A stretch of DNA of 64,000 nt from a bacterium (lineage in GTDB: Bacteria; Joyebacterota; Joyebacteria; Joyebacterales; Joyebacteraceae). Below, piece by piece: positions 16,984-25,632 of this stretch (position 1 is the stretch's first letter; every line of letters begins with the position of its first letter). The stretch covers positions 1 to 64,000 of the forward strand of contig JALGZK010000004.1 of NCBI GenBank assembly GCA_025774935.1, read 5' to 3'. The notes beneath the pieces were generated by a model, which ran no database searches, was not told where the DNA came from, and saw nothing but the letters and a program-made list of their open reading frames with translations. A program made the position numbers and the translations under genes.

Positions 16984-17970
16984 GTGGCAGACCTCTCCAC
17001 GAAGTACATGGGCCTCGAGCTCGGCAACCCCGTCATCGTTGGGAGCTCCGGCCTCACGAACTCCGCCGACAAGTTGAAGAAGTGCGAGGAAGCAGGCGCC
17101 GGGGCCGTTGTGCTCAAGTCGATCTTCGAGGAGCAGATCACGGGAGAGGTCTCGAACCTCGTCGTGGCGAGCGGCCCGTCGTACTGGCACTCCGAAGGCG
17201 TCAGGTACGTCGAGAGCTACGGCCGCGAGAACGCGGTCGAGGGGTATCTCAACCTGATCCGGGAGGCGAAGAACACGGTCTCCATCCCGGTGATCGCGAG
17301 CATCCACTGCGTGAGCGCCGGCGCGTGGACCGAGTTCGCCGAGCGGGTCGAGCAGGCGGGCGCCGACGCGCTTGAGCTCAACATCTTCGTCCTGCCGTCC
17401 GATCCGAAGCGCGACGGACGGTCACACGAGCAGGTCTACCTTGACGTCGCCGAGGCAGTGAAGAAGGACATCTCGATCCCGGTCGCGCTCAAGATCGGTT
17501 TCCTCTTCTCGGGACTCGCTCACCTCGCGCGGGAGCTCTGCCGCCGAGACATCGACGCGCTAGTCCTCTTCAACAGGTTCGCCAGGTTCGACTTCGACCT
17601 GGACGAAGAGAGGCTCGTCCCCGCCCCGTTCACGAGCAGTCCTGACGAGCTTCTCGTTCCGCTCAGGTGGATCTCGATCCTCTCCGGCCAGGTCGACTGC
17701 GATCTCGCGGCGACAACCGGCGTGCACGACGGGGCGGGAGTCGTGAAGCAGATCCTGGCGGGCGCCTCCGCTGTGCAGATGTGCTCCGCCCTCTACCAGC
17801 GCGGCGTCGGGTATGTCGGTGAGGTGCTCGAGGAGGTCGCCGCCTGGATGGACGGCCACGGGCACGCGTCGATCTCCGGGATGAAAGGCCGCATGAGCCA
17901 GGAGGAGAGCGAGAACCCCGCCGCGTACGAGCGAGTGCAGTTCATGAAGGCCACGGGAACGAGTTCGTAG
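16984..17970 (+). CDS. dihydroorotate dehydrogenase-like flavoprotein
   Basis: A 328-residue TIM-barrel protein of the kind annotated dihydroorotate dehydrogenase-like: MADLSTKYMGLELGNPVIVGSS, GAGAVVLKSIFEEQI, IPVIASIHCVS, IPVALKIG, TTGVHDGAGVVKQILAGASAVQMC. FMN and phosphate contacts look present. In true class 1A enzymes the base sits in ELNISCPN; here the segment reads ELNIFVLPSDP, so the catalytic Cys/Ser is missing and oxidation of dihydroorotate is doubtful. No other pyrimidine genes are nearby. GTG 16984 follows AGGAGGCACAG. It may act on a different substrate or oxidant. Confidence 0.8.
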   Translation: MADLSTKYMGLELGNPVIVGSSGLTNSADKLKKCEEAGAGAVVLKSIFEEQITGEVSNLVVASGPSYWHSEGVRYVESYGRENAVEGYLNLIREAKNTVSIPVIASIHCVSAGAWTEFAERVEQAGADALELNIFVLPSDPKRDGRSHEQVYLDVAEAVKKDISIPVALKIGFLFSGLAHLARELCRRDIDALVLFNRFARFDFDLDEERLVPAPFTSSPDELLVPLRWISILSGQVDCDLAATTGVHDGAGVVKQILAGASAVQMCSALYQRGVGYVGEVLEEVAAWMDGHGHASISGMKGRMSQEESENPAAYERVQFMKATGTSS

Positions 17971-18011
17971 GGCCGCCGTAGATCCCGTTGCGACGGGAGG
18001 ACGGAGACCGC

Positions 18012-18713
18012 TTGACGACCATCCTCAGCACGACCGACCTCACGAAGACCTACTACAAGGGGAGCATAGACATCCCTGTGCTCCGCGGCGTCAGTCTCGA
18101 CGTCGCCGAGGGCGAGTTCGTCTCCGTCGCGGGGCGCTCCGGCTCCGGGAAGTCGACTTTCCTGAACCTGGTCGGTGGACTCGACACGGCGACGGGCGGA
18201 CGCATCGTCATCCACGGCGCCGAGCTCTCCGCGATGGACCGCCGCGAGCTCGCGAGGCACCGGCGGGACACCGTCGGCATGGTGTTCCAGTCGTTCAACC
18301 TCATCCAGTCGAGGACGGCGCTCGAGAACGTCACGCTCGCGCTCGCGTTCGGCGACCATCCCCGGAGGGACAGGAGACGGCGCGCGTCCGAGATCCTCAC
18401 GCGCGTTGGACTCGGCGACAGGCTCGATCACACCCCCGGGGAGCTCTCAGGCGGAGAGGCGCAGAGAGTGGCGATAGCGAGGGCGCTAGCGAACGCCCCC
18501 GACGTACTCCTCGCCGATGAGCCGACCGGCAACCTCGACAGCCGAACGTCCGACGAGATCGTGTCTCTCCTCCGGAGGCTCAGGGACGACGGCGACCTCA
18601 CCGTGATCATGGTGACGCACGACGAGCCGATGGCGGCCTCCGTGTCCGACCGCGTGCTCCGTCTGCTCGACGGTAGGCTGGTGGAAGAGACCAGGGCTGG
18701 GGAGGCACCGTGA
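18012..18713 (+). CDS. MacB/LolD-type ABC transporter ATPase
   Basis: A 233-residue ATPase from a TTG at 18012 behind GGAG (another TTG at 17988 is possible). It carries Walker A GRSGSGKST, Q-loop MVFQSFNLIQ, signature LSGGEAQRVAIARAL, Walker [13 protein letters not shown] and switch His VTHDEP, all intact. The [11 protein letters not shown] signature is typical of the LolD/MacB/FtsE group, which powers FtsX-type permeases rather than classic importers. Its stop overlaps the GTG of the following permease by 4 bases, so the pair is translationally coupled. Confidence 0.9.
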   Translation: MTTILSTTDLTKTYYKGSIDIPVLRGVSLDVAEGEFVSVAGRSGSGKSTFLNLVGGLDTATGGRIVIHGAELSAMDRRELARHRRDTVGMVFQSFNLIQSRTALENVTLALAFGDHPRRDRRRRASEILTRVGLGDRLDHTPGELSGGEAQRVAIARALANAPDVLLADEPTGNLDSRTSDEIVSLLRRLRDDGDLTVIMVTHDEPMAASVSDRVLRLLDGRLVEETRAGEAP

Positions 18714-20158
18714 GATTCGGCGACCTCTTCCAGCTCTCCCTCGAGAACCTGTGGCGCACGAGGCTCAGGAGCTCCCTCACCACGCTCGGCGTCGTCATCG
18801 GGATCGGAGTGCTCGTCTCGATGGTGTCGTTCGGGACCGGCATCCAGAAGAACGTCACGGAGGGATTCCGCGAGAGCGATCTCTTCACGAGCATGGAGGT
18901 TCTCCCGACCGAGATCGACCTTGAGGACGTGATGTCCGGGAACATCGAGATTCCCGAAGGCGAGATCCGCCCCCTCGGCGATGAGGCCGTGGAGGCGATC
19001 CGCGCGATCCCGGGCGTGGAGGTTGCCTTCCCCGAAGTGCGCTTCCCGGTTCGGATTGAGTTCGGCGAACGAGAGGCACGTACGCACCTCCGGGCGATCC
19101 CCTCGCTGATGGCGGACTACCGGCCGTTCACGGACCTTCCCCACGGGCGGTTCTTCGAGAACGACGACGAGCCGTCGATCATCCTGAGCCAGAGGTTCCT
19201 GCGAAACGTCGGCATCGTCGTCGCTGAGGGCCTCGAAGGGTCCGGCGGGGACGGAGGAGCCGCGGAGGGGGGCGAGGCGAGCGCGGGCGAAGGCGAGGAT
19301 GAGGACGAACTTGTCGCGGTTCCGGTCGACTCGATCCTCGGCCGCGAGGTCGAGGTCGTGACGTCCGTATTGGATGCCTCCGGGCTTCTCCAGGCCCTCA
19401 CGCAGGGGATGTCGCGGGCGACTGACATGCCGCTCCGGGAGGAGACCGTTACCCTCACCGTCATCGGCATCCAGCCGCAGCTCACCGGCTTCGGGGGCAG
19501 CAGGTTCCTTGGTGGGGTGCTCGTCCCGACCGGAACGGCGGAGGGGATTCCGAGGCTCGGCTTCACGAGCATCTGGGAGGCCCTCGGTCCATCGGACGAT
19601 GCCGGCGGATACCCGTCGGTCTACGTTCGCGTGAAGACCATGCGGGATCTCGAGACAGTGCGCGAGGCGGTCGAGGAGATGGGCTACGGTGTGGTCGCGA
19701 TTGCGGACCAGCTCGAGGAGTTCAAGAGGAACTTCCTCATCATGGACGCGCTCCTCGGCGCGGTCGGAACGGTCGCGCTCATCATCGCGTCGCTGGGGAT
19801 CATCAACACGATGGTCACCTCGATCCTCGAACGCACCCGGGAGATCGGGATCATGAAGGCGATCGGCGGGAGCGAGGGCGACATAAGGAAGATCTTCTTC
19901 GTCGAGGCCGCGACGATCGGCGTCCTGGGCGGCGTCTTCGGCCTGGTACTGGGGTGGGTAGTGACGCGCATCGCGAACGTCTTTGCGAATCACTACCTGC
20001 GGCCCGAGGGCTTCGCCGCCGTCGACTTCTTCTTCATCCCTCTCTGGCTGATCATGGGGGCGATCGCGTTCGCCGTCGCGGTGAGCCTCCTGGCGGGGGT
20101 CTATCCGGCGGTCCGCGCCGCGCGGGTCGACCCCGTCCAGGCGTTGCGACACGACTAG
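18710..20158 (+). CDS. MacB-like FtsX-family ABC permease
   Basis: A 482-residue permease: an amino helix (SSLTTLGVVIGIGVLVSMVSF), a large periplasmic MacB_PCD-type domain, then three helices in FtsX arrangement (TVALIIASLGIINTMVTS, GVLGGVFGLVLGWVV, IMGAIAFAVAVSLLAGVYPA) with the conserved ERTREIGIMKAIGGS loop and closing AARVDPVQALRHD. It would work as a homodimer with the upstream ATPase to move lipoproteins, peptides or drugs, or to transmit force. Unusual: a low-complexity acidic Gly/Glu insert (SGGDGGAAEGGEASAGEGED, about residues 182-201) within the periplasmic domain. No adaptor or outer-membrane factor is adjacent. Confidence 0.85.
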   Translation: MRFGDLFQLSLENLWRTRLRSSLTTLGVVIGIGVLVSMVSFGTGIQKNVTEGFRESDLFTSMEVLPTEIDLEDVMSGNIEIPEGEIRPLGDEAVEAIRAIPGVEVAFPEVRFPVRIEFGEREARTHLRAIPSLMADYRPFTDLPHGRFFENDDEPSIILSQRFLRNVGIVVAEGLEGSGGDGGAAEGGEASAGEGEDEDELVAVPVDSILGREVEVVTSVLDASGLLQALTQGMSRATDMPLREETVTLTVIGIQPQLTGFGGSRFLGGVLVPTGTAEGIPRLGFTSIWEALGPSDDAGGYPSVYVRVKTMRDLETVREAVEEMGYGVVAIADQLEEFKRNFLIMDALLGAVGTVALIIASLGIINTMVTSILERTREIGIMKAIGGSEGDIRKIFFVEAATIGVLGGVFGLVLGWVVTRIANVFANHYLRPEGFAAVDFFFIPLWLIMGAIAFAVAVSLLAGVYPAVRAARVDPVQALRHD

Positions 20159-20186
20159 TTAGACACGTTCGCGGTGGGAGCCGCTC

Positions 20187-20798
20187 ATGGCGAGACCGAA
20201 GAAGAGACGCTCAACGACGACGACACGCGGAGAGGCTCCGAAGCGCCGCTGCAAGTGGCCCGGTGACGAGCTGATGGTGGACTACCACGACAACGAGTGG
20301 GGCGTGCCCGTTCACGACGACCGCGTGCTCTTCGAGCATCTCATCCTCGGCGGGGCCCAGGCGGGGCTCTCCTGGGACACGATCCTCAAGAGGCGCGAGA
20401 ACTACAGACGCGCGTTCGACCGCTTCGACCCTCGGAAGGTCGCGCGGTACGACGAGCGGAAAGTGAGGGCGCTTCTCGATGACCCGGGCATCATCCGGAA
20501 CCGTCTCAAGGTGCGCGCGGCCGTCCGGAACGCGAAGGCGTTCCTCGAAGTCCGGAAGGAGTTCGGGAGCTTCGACGCGTACGTCTGGAGGTTCGTCGGC
20601 GGCCGACCGAAGAAGAACAGGCGCCGCCGCCTCTCCGACATCCCGGCGGTGACGCGGGAGGCGAAAGCGCTGAGCAAGGACCTCAAGAGCCGGGGGTTCA
20701 CGTTCGTCGGTCCGACGATCTGCTACGCCTTCATGCAGGCCGTGGGCATGGTGAACGACCACACCATCGACTGCTTTCGATACGACGAGGTCAGCTAG
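20187..20798 (+). CDS. tag: DNA-3-methyladenine glycosylase I
   Basis: A 203-residue protein that removes 3-methyladenine from alkylated DNA. Tag signatures: RCKWPG (Cys22), MVDYHDNEWGVP (His34), LFEHLILGGAQAGLSWDTIL, KRRENYRRAFDRFDP, IIRNRLKVRAAVRNAKAF, FVGPTICYAFMQAVGMVNDH and His192-x3-Cys196; Cys22, His34, His192 and Cys196 form the structural zinc site of the family. The first 20 residues are a Lys/Arg/Thr-rich extension. One small substitution: EGAQ in the E. coli enzyme is GGAQ here. It sits alone after the ABC pair. Confidence 0.92.
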   Translation: MARPKKRRSTTTTRGEAPKRRCKWPGDELMVDYHDNEWGVPVHDDRVLFEHLILGGAQAGLSWDTILKRRENYRRAFDRFDPRKVARYDERKVRALLDDPGIIRNRLKVRAAVRNAKAFLEVRKEFGSFDAYVWRFVGGRPKKNRRRRLSDIPAVTREAKALSKDLKSRGFTFVGPTICYAFMQAVGMVNDHTIDCFRYDEVS

Positions 20799-20835
20799 CA
20801 TAGAGGCCCTGTGTCCCCGCCGGCCGGAGCTTCAG

Positions 20836-21456
20836 ATGGTGAACCGTCGACAGCTGCCGCGGGACTATCTCCTGGAGCTGAGAGAACTCGAGGAGTCGTA
20901 CCTGACGAGCAACGACCCCATCCGACAGTCGGGCTTCGGCGGAGGTCCCGAGCGGTGGCGCGGGGAGAGAGAGCCGATCCTCGACGCCGTCGAGTCGGAC
21001 GGCGATCTTCTGGACGCGTGCTGCGCGAACGGCTTCCTGCTCGAGTGCCTCGTGAAGTGGGGACGTGAACGAGGCCGCGAGATCAGGCCGCACGGGCTCG
21101 ACGCGGGAGAGCGCCTCGTCGAGCTCGCTCGACAGAGACTCGCCAGGCACAGCGCGAATATGCACGTGGGAAACGTCTGGGACTGGAGGGCGCCCCGCAC
21201 GTACGACTACGTGTACGTCATCGACGACTGCGTGCCGAGCGACTTCCTCCCGGAGCTCGTTCTTGGCTTGAGGACGCGGATGGTGGCCCCGGGCGGTCGT
21301 CTCATCGTCGGGTCCTACGGAAGCCGCTCGCGCGACCTGGCTCCGCTCGACGTCGCCGAGTTCCTCTCCGGTCTCGGCCTCGACGTCGTCGGGACGGCCA
21401 GCGGAGGCGAACCGCCGGTCACCGCGTTCGCGTGGATCGACAACGAACGGAAGTGA
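20836..21456 (+). CDS. class I SAM-dependent methyltransferase
   Basis: A 206-residue soluble protein. LLDACCANGFLLECLVKWG is the glycine-poor SAM-binding motif I, GLDAGERLVELARQRLA carries the acidic residue for the ribose, HVGNVWDWRAPRTYDYVYVIDD is motif II and VAPGGRLIVGSYGS the post-core strand. The amino end (LPRDYLLELRELEESYL) resembles small-molecule or antibiotic-resistance-type methyltransferases, but the substrate is not predictable. Located between tag and a YeaQ/YmgE-type membrane gene. Confidence 0.75.
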   Translation: MVNRRQLPRDYLLELRELEESYLTSNDPIRQSGFGGGPERWRGEREPILDAVESDGDLLDACCANGFLLECLVKWGRERGREIRPHGLDAGERLVELARQRLARHSANMHVGNVWDWRAPRTYDYVYVIDDCVPSDFLPELVLGLRTRMVAPGGRLIVGSYGSRSRDLAPLDVAEFLSGLGLDVVGTASGGEPPVTAFAWIDNERK

Positions 21457-21531
21457 CGTGGGGTCGCCGGGATACCGAGGCTCCGCTCCTGACATCGGCA
21501 CAGGTGGGAACGCACCACAGGTGGGAACGCA

Positions 21532-21786
21532 ATGGGACTCTTGTCCTGGATCATCTTCGGAGCGCTCGCCGGCTGGGCGGCGAGTGCCATCACCGGCAGG
21601 GGGCACGGCTGCTGCTTGAACGTGATCGTGGGGATCGTCGGGGCCTTCATCGGCGGTTTCCTGATGGAGATCCTGACCGGCCACGGCGTGAGCATCGGCT
21701 GGGACCTGCGGAGCTTCGCTCTCGCGGTGGTCGGCGCCGTCCTGCTCCTCGCGATCACGGGCATGATCGGCCGGCTTTCGCGCTGA
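21532..21786 (+). CDS. GlsB/YeaQ/YmgE family membrane protein
   Basis: An 84-residue protein with three glycine-rich helices: LLSWIIFGALAGWAASAITG, VIVGIVGAFIGGFLME and FALAVVGAVLLLAITGMIGR. The G-A-L-A-G-W-A opening and GIVGAFIGGF repeat are diagnostic for the transglycosylase-associated/YeaQ/YmgE family, small stress-linked inner-membrane proteins of unknown mechanism. Variant: the loop GRGHGCCLNV has a Cys pair. ATG 21532 follows a direct repeat of GGTGGGAACGCA, an atypical ribosome region. Confidence 0.85.
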   Translation: MGLLSWIIFGALAGWAASAITGRGHGCCLNVIVGIVGAFIGGFLMEILTGHGVSIGWDLRSFALAVVGAVLLLAITGMIGRLSR

Positions 21787-21816
21787 TCCGAACGGACTTC
21801 GGAGAGGGGACCTCCG

Positions 21817-22500
21817 GTGGAGAGACGGAAGCTCGTGGGCGAGCTCGCCCGGGCGGTCGCCGCGATCGAGCTCGGGCACCCCGTCAGGGTCGCCGTGGAC
21901 GGCGTGAGCGTCGCCGGGAAGACCGTGCTCGCCGACGAGCTGGCCGGGCCGGTCTCGGACCTCGGCAGGCCGGTGATCAGGGGGTCGGTCGACGGCTTCC
22001 ACAACCCCCGGGAGATCCGGCACCGTCGCGGCGCCGGGTCGCCGGAGGGATACTACAGAGACTCGTTCGACTACGAGGCGATGCGCTCGGCGTTTCTCGG
22101 GCCGCTCGGTCCCGGCGGAGACCTCAGGTACCGGACTGCGCTCTTCGACTTCAGAACCAATTCCACCGTCGAGTCCCCGGTCCTCGCCGCCGATCCCTCG
22201 TCCGTCGTGATCGTCGACGGCATCTTCCTCCTGCGGGAGGAACTGAAGGGTCACTGGGACTTCTCGATCTTCGTCGAGGCAGGTTTCGACACCACGCTCG
22301 CAAGGGCCGAGACCCGGGACGTCGAGCTCTTCGGGAGCTCCGAGGCCGTACGCGAACGGTATCTCGCGAGGTATATCCCTGGTGAGAGGATGTACCTCGA
22401 CCTCGACCGGCCGAGAGAGCGTGCGGACGTGGTGGTGGTGAACGATGACCCCACAGACGCACGGCTCGAGTGGCGCGTCTCCGCTCGCACTCCGGGATAG
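21817..22500 (+). CDS. uridine kinase-like P-loop protein
   Basis: A 227-residue P-loop kinase from GTG 21817 (GGAGAGGGG site). Features: VRVAVDGVSVAGKTVLADEL (P-loop GVSVAGKT about residues 28-35), GSVDGFHNPREIRHRRG (phosphate-acceptor region as in uridine kinases), YYRDSFDY, SSVVIVDGIFLLREEL (Walker B) and a lid-like RERYLARYIPGERMYL. The family phosphorylates nucleosides or related sugars; the long gap from the canonical Udk sequence means the substrate is uncertain. Ala replaces the usual Gly/Ser in the P-loop, as in several uridine kinase-like proteins. Confidence 0.75.
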   Translation: MERRKLVGELARAVAAIELGHPVRVAVDGVSVAGKTVLADELAGPVSDLGRPVIRGSVDGFHNPREIRHRRGAGSPEGYYRDSFDYEAMRSAFLGPLGPGGDLRYRTALFDFRTNSTVESPVLAADPSSVVIVDGIFLLREELKGHWDFSIFVEAGFDTTLARAETRDVELFGSSEAVRERYLARYIPGERMYLDLDRPRERADVVVVNDDPTDARLEWRVSARTPG

Positions 22501-22544
22501 GGCGGAACCGCGGCCCGCGGGTCTACGCAGGACGGAGGGACTGA

Positions 22545-23345
22545 ATGACCAACCCCGTACTCGAAGCGATGCTCAATCGGAAATCGATCCGGCAGTACAC
22601 CGCAGAGATGCCGGGCGACGACGTCATCGAGGCGATCGTCCGTGCGGGACAGCAGGCGCCGTTCGCGGCCCAGCTCGGGAGCGTGCTGATGAAGCGCGCC
22701 GGGGAGGGGGAGAAGCTCCCGTTCGAGGCGCCGCTCCTCTTCACGATCTGCGTCGACTCCCACAGGCTCGAGCTCGTCATGAAGCGCCGCGGGTGGACGA
22801 TGGTGACGAGCGATCTCTCGATCCTGCTCTTCGGGATGCAGGACGCCGCGTACATGGCCGAGAACATGGTGGTCGCCGCCGAGAGCCTCGGCCTCGGGAG
22901 CTGCTTCCTCGGGGGCGCTCCGTACTACGCGGAGAAGATCATCGCGGAGTACGCCCTTCCGCCGCGCGTCTTCCCGCTGGTTCAGCTCACGATGGGCTAC
23001 CCGGCCGAGGACCCACCGACGCGGCCCCGGTACCCGATCGACCTCCACCTCTTCGAGAACGAGTACCGCGAGTTCTCCGAGGACGACATCACGCGGGCCG
23101 TGGAGGTGATGGACGCCGGCTACCTCGACCAGGACTACTACCGGCGCGCGGGCTACATGATCCCTCTCCAGGGCGACCGGGAGGAGACCTTCACGTACGA
23201 CGACTACGGCTGGACGGAGCACATCTCCCGGAAGTGGGGGCAGTGGCTCGGTTCGGCGAGCAAGCTCCTCGGCCCGCTCGCGAAATGCGGGTTCCCGATG
23301 GAGCAGGGCGACGTCGGCGACGACGTCGACCCGTTCGACGACTGA
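22545..23345 (+). CDS. nitroreductase family flavoprotein
   Basis: A 266-residue nitroreductase-fold protein: MLNRKSIRQYTAEMPGDDVI, RAGQQAPFAAQLGSVL, YMAENMVVAAESLGLGSCFLG and FPLVQLTMGYPAEDPP. An FMN site and NAD(P)H-dependent reduction in the cytoplasm are expected. The carboxyl 85 residues are acidic and end DVGDDVDPFDD; like the gene at 13947 this extension goes beyond the basic fold but shows no clear similarity to it. ATG 22545 lies in a compact run between the P-loop kinase and the M55 peptidase. Confidence 0.75.
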   Translation: MTNPVLEAMLNRKSIRQYTAEMPGDDVIEAIVRAGQQAPFAAQLGSVLMKRAGEGEKLPFEAPLLFTICVDSHRLELVMKRRGWTMVTSDLSILLFGMQDAAYMAENMVVAAESLGLGSCFLGGAPYYAEKIIAEYALPPRVFPLVQLTMGYPAEDPPTRPRYPIDLHLFENEYREFSEDDITRAVEVMDAGYLDQDYYRRAGYMIPLQGDREETFTYDDYGWTEHISRKWGQWLGSASKLLGPLAKCGFPMEQGDVGDDVDPFDD

Positions 23346-23369
23346 CGGAACGGGAGGGGAGACCGCCGG

Positions 23370-24167
23370 ATGAAGATCTACCTTAGCGCCGACATCGAGG
23401 GCGTCACGGGGACGACCCACTGGAACGAGACCGACAGGAAGAAGGCCGAGTACGGCGTGGCGCGCGAACAGATGACGGCCGAGGTGGCCGCCGCGTGCCG
23501 GGGCGCGCTGACCGCCGGGGCGGAGGACATCCTGGTGCTCGACGCCCACGACACGGGCATGAACCTCATAGCGTCGAAGCTCCCGCGCGAGGTCAAGCTC
23601 GGTCGCGGGTGGAGCAGGCACCCGTTCTGCATGGTCGACTTCCTCGACGAGTCGTTCGACGCGCTCCTCCTCGTCGGGTACCACTCCCGCGCCGGATCCG
23701 GCGCAAACCCGCTCTCTCACACGCTCACCGGCAAGCCCGCGCACATCAGGATCAACGACCGGTACGCGTCCGAGTTCCTTCTCTCCGCGTACGCCGCGTC
23801 GACGGTGGGGGTCCCGGTGGCCTTCGTGTCGGGCGACGAGGGTCTCTGCGACGAGGTGAAGGAGGTCAACCCGTCGATCGGGACCGTCGACGTCAAGCGC
23901 GGTGTCGGAGGAGCGACGGTGAGCATCCACCCGGAAGTCGCGACGGAGCTGATCGAGGAGGGAGTGCGGAAGGCGCTCGGGCGGGACCTCGGCTCGTGCG
24001 TCGTGCAGCTTCCGGGGCGCTTCTTGACCGAGATCCGGTACAAGAGGCACGAGTGGGCGTACTCGTACAGCTTTTTCCCGGGGGCCGAGTTGGTCGACGA
24101 CCACACGATCCGGTTCGAGACCGACGACTTCTTCGAGGTGCTGAGGCTCCTGAAGTTCGTCGTGTAG
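23370..24167 (+). CDS. dppA: M55 family D-aminopeptidase
   Basis: A 265-residue zinc peptidase of the DppA family, which removes D-amino acids from peptides such as wall fragments. KIYLSADIEGVTG gives Asp8 and Glu10, LVLDAHDTGMN gives His60, LVGYHSRAG gives His105, and SGDEGLC carries a further Glu; these match the zinc ligands of Bacillus DppA. The length (about 265-275) is normal. No dipeptide transporter genes adjoin it, unlike the Bacillus dpp operon, so the function may be peptidoglycan recycling or peptide scavenging. ATG 23370 follows GGGAGGGGAG. Confidence 0.88.
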   Translation: MKIYLSADIEGVTGTTHWNETDRKKAEYGVAREQMTAEVAAACRGALTAGAEDILVLDAHDTGMNLIASKLPREVKLGRGWSRHPFCMVDFLDESFDALLLVGYHSRAGSGANPLSHTLTGKPAHIRINDRYASEFLLSAYAASTVGVPVAFVSGDEGLCDEVKEVNPSIGTVDVKRGVGGATVSIHPEVATELIEEGVRKALGRDLGSCVVQLPGRFLTEIRYKRHEWAYSYSFFPGAELVDDHTIRFETDDFFEVLRLLKFVV

Positions 24168-24220
24168 TCTGGTAGGATGTTGGTCCTGAGACCGCAACAC
24201 CCTCACGCGGAGGTTCACCG

Positions 24221-25021
24221 ATGAGCACACGCGCCCTTGCCCTCGCGCTCGCGGGCCTTCTTCTGCTTGCCGCCTGCTCCACCGTGCCGATCACCGGCAG
24301 GAGCCAGCTCTCGATGGTTCCCCAGGCGGACATCGTGGTCTCGGCCGCGCAGGGCTACGACGAACTCATCGCCGAGTCCGAGCTGTCGTCGGACAGCGAG
24401 ATGACGCGGATGGTCGTCGACGTCGGTACCGACGTGGCGCGGTCCGCCGAGGCGTTCCTGCGAGACGTGGGGATGGAGGACGAGCTCCGCTACTACGAGT
24501 GGGAGTTCAACCTCATCCAGGACGACGAGATGCCGAACGCGTTCTGCCTTCCAGGTGGGAAGATCGGGGTCTACACCGGGATCATGCCGGTCGCGGGGGG
24601 GCCGGACGGGCTCGCCGTCGTCATATCGCACGAGGTCGCGCACGCCATCGCGAACCACGGCGGCGAGCGCATGAGCCAGCTCCTCCTCGCCGAGCTCGGC
24701 GGTATGGCGCTCGCGACGGCGATGGAGTCGAAGCCCGACGAGACGAGAGAGCTCGCCATGCTCGCGTACGGTCTCGGCGCGCAGCTCGGCGTGCTCCTCC
24801 CGTACAGCCGTCAGCACGAGTCCGAGGCTGACCGCATCGGACTCATCCTCATGGCGCGCGCGGGCTACGACCCCCACGAGGCAGTCCCGTTCTGGCAGCG
24901 CATGAACCAGCTCGGCGGCGGTCGGCCGCCGGAGTTCCTCTCGACCCACCCGGCGCCTGAGACGAGGATCGAGCAGATTCAGGAGTACCTCCCGGAGGCT
25001 CTCGAGTACTACGATGGCTAG
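24221..25021 (+). CDS. M48 family metallopeptidase lipoprotein
   Basis: A 266-residue lipoprotein protease: signal ALALAGLLLLAAC (lipid Cys19), then STVPITGRSQLSMVP, typical of periplasmic M48 proteins such as LoiP and related envelope quality-control proteases. Zinc site HEVAH (137-141) with the third ligand in ESEADRIG (Glu200); NAFCLPGGKIGVYTG and STHPAPETRIEQI complete the family pattern. It probably degrades misfolded outer-membrane proteins. ATG 24221 is preceded by CGGAGG. It is likely co-transcribed with the next small membrane gene. Confidence 0.9.
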   Translation: MSTRALALALAGLLLLAACSTVPITGRSQLSMVPQADIVVSAAQGYDELIAESELSSDSEMTRMVVDVGTDVARSAEAFLRDVGMEDELRYYEWEFNLIQDDEMPNAFCLPGGKIGVYTGIMPVAGGPDGLAVVISHEVAHAIANHGGERMSQLLLAELGGMALATAMESKPDETRELAMLAYGLGAQLGVLLPYSRQHESEADRIGLILMARAGYDPHEAVPFWQRMNQLGGGRPPEFLSTHPAPETRIEQIQEYLPEALEYYDG

Positions 25022-25074
25022 AAGGACGTGGACAGCCGGCCGGATGGTCGGCCGGGCAAGACGAGGAGGTTCGC

Positions 25075-25614
25075 GTGAGTCCTGAAGCGAAGCCGTTCGA
25101 TGCGAAGCGAGGCCGCACGGTCGCGGCCATCTTCCTGATCGCGGCGGGCGTCGTGCTGTTCTTCCTGCAGTCACGGATCGGGCTCGGGCAGTCCGGGTTC
25201 TTCTTCATCGCCGGCGTCGTCTTCGTGGCGGCCTATCTCTACAGCGGGTCGTACGGATACCTCATCCCCGGCTGTCTTCTCGCAGGGCTCGGGATCGACA
25301 ACCTGGTCGAGGTTCCGTACGGGCTGCAGTTTCACGAGTGGAGCCCCGCGGGACTCGGCCTCGGGTTCGTCCTCATCTTCGTGGTCGACTATCTCTACGG
25401 CCGGCAGTCGCGCTGGTGGCCGCTCATCCCCGGCGGGGTACTGATCATCATGGGTATGTCCGCGGCGGGCTTCGGGCTCTCGTGGGCCCTCTCGCTGGTC
25501 GGGCCCGCGGCGCTCATCCTCATCGGCCTCGGCGTCCTCTTCGGCTGGATCGGGCGCCGCCGCGAGGAAGATGCGCCCTCAGGGCCCGACGAGACGGGGC
25601 CGTCACAACCCTAG
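25075..25614 (+). CDS. small multi-helix membrane protein, unknown
   Basis: A 179-residue protein from GTG 25075 behind GAGGAGGT. Six short hydrophobic segments in pairs (AIFLIAAGVVLFFLQ, GFFFIAGVVFVAAYL, IPGCLLAGLGI, LGFVLIFVVDYLYG, IPGGVLIIMGMSAAGF, LVGPAALILIGLGVLFG) with a repeated Ile-Pro-Gly start resemble small proteins sometimes placed beside LiaF/DUF5668-type membrane repeats. The tail is acidic (EEDAPSGPDETGPSQP). No function can be given. It ends 18 bases before the likely start of the MATE gene. Confidence 0.6.
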   Translation: MSPEAKPFDAKRGRTVAAIFLIAAGVVLFFLQSRIGLGQSGFFFIAGVVFVAAYLYSGSYGYLIPGCLLAGLGIDNLVEVPYGLQFHEWSPAGLGLGFVLIFVVDYLYGRQSRWWPLIPGGVLIIMGMSAAGFGLSWALSLVGPAALILIGLGVLFGWIGRRREEDAPSGPDETGPSQP

Positions 25615-25632
25615 GGTGAGAGGAGAGCGCAG

